Shown: one piece after another, positions 32,660 to 32,662 of the stretch
Layout: every line of letters begins with the position of its first letter
How positions within the stretch are numbered: the stretch's first letter is position 1
Source of the DNA: Actinomycetes bacterium
Lineage (GTDB): Bacteria; Actinomycetota; Acidimicrobiia; Acidimicrobiales; RAAP-2
Direction of reading: 5' to 3'
NCBI GenBank assembly: GCA_021844425.1
Contig: JAKBTL010000110.1
Location: 1-32,662 of the forward strand
DNA length: 32,662 nt
Position numbers and translations under genes: made by a program
The notes under the pieces: model-generated
The model's input: the letters and a program-made list of their open reading frames with translations, nothing else
What the model was told of the DNA's origin: nothing
The model's database searches: none

Positions 32660-32662
32660 CGG

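Overview
This window is a dense stretch of core biosynthetic genes from a very GC-rich bacterium, almost certainly an actinomycete (Actinomycetota). The pointers are strong GC bias at third codon positions, many GTG starts, 1-17 nt gene overlaps, an actinobacterial integration host factor gene (mihF) between pyrF and gmk, a PriA without helicase motifs, and the gene order pyrR-pyrB-pyrC-carA-carB-pyrF-mihF-gmk-rpoZ-coaBC-metK-priA, which is known from mycobacteria and relatives. An acidimicrobial (Acidimicrobiia) lineage is my best guess; the sequence alone does not prove it.

Layout. (1) 1-2510: the 3' part of menD, then tyrS. (2) 2530-5717: a patch of small or poorly known genes (membrane-anchored protein, flavin-reductase-like protein, 70-residue protein on the minus strand, small zinc-ribbon protein with a structured leader, cysteine-rich protein on the minus strand) ending in the Fe-S carrier nfuA. 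(3) 5725-9889: prepilin peptidase, then the shikimate genes aroC, aroK, aroB and aroQ. (4) 9886-12101: M24 aminopeptidase, efp and nusB. (5) 12158-21020: the UMP operon pyrR-pyrB-pyrC-carA-carB-pyrD-pyrF. (6) 21044-26462: mihF, gmk, rpoZ, coaBC, metK, priA. (7) 26474-28564: def, fmt, rpe. (8) 28680-31541: riboflavin genes ribD, ribBA and ribH. (9) 31546-32659: hisG and a small divergent cold-shock-domain gene.

How it works together. aroCKBQ supplies the chorismate pathway, which also feeds menaquinone (menD). The pyr operon carries five of the six UMP steps (pyrE is absent) and has a good candidate PyrR-binding hairpin just before the pyrR start, pointing to UMP-dependent translational control. 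metK, coaBC, gmk and rpoZ serve cofactor supply and transcription; def and fmt make and process formyl-methionine ends. The riboflavin set lacks riboflavin synthase (ribE).

There is no tRNA, rRNA, insertion sequence, prophage, CRISPR array or defence locus here, and no convincing intrinsic terminator. No gap between genes exceeds about 215 bases. The less ordinary signals are regulatory: a recurrent TANNNT box 6-9 nt before start codons (leaderless transcripts), in some cases sharing bases with the upstream stop codon; a 28-bp divergent leaderless promoter pair; a candidate three-way-junction leader RNA at 3961-4030; two genes (gmk, priA) that seem to start with CTG in a CTGA overlap; and short tandem repeats in two intergenic gaps and two coding regions.
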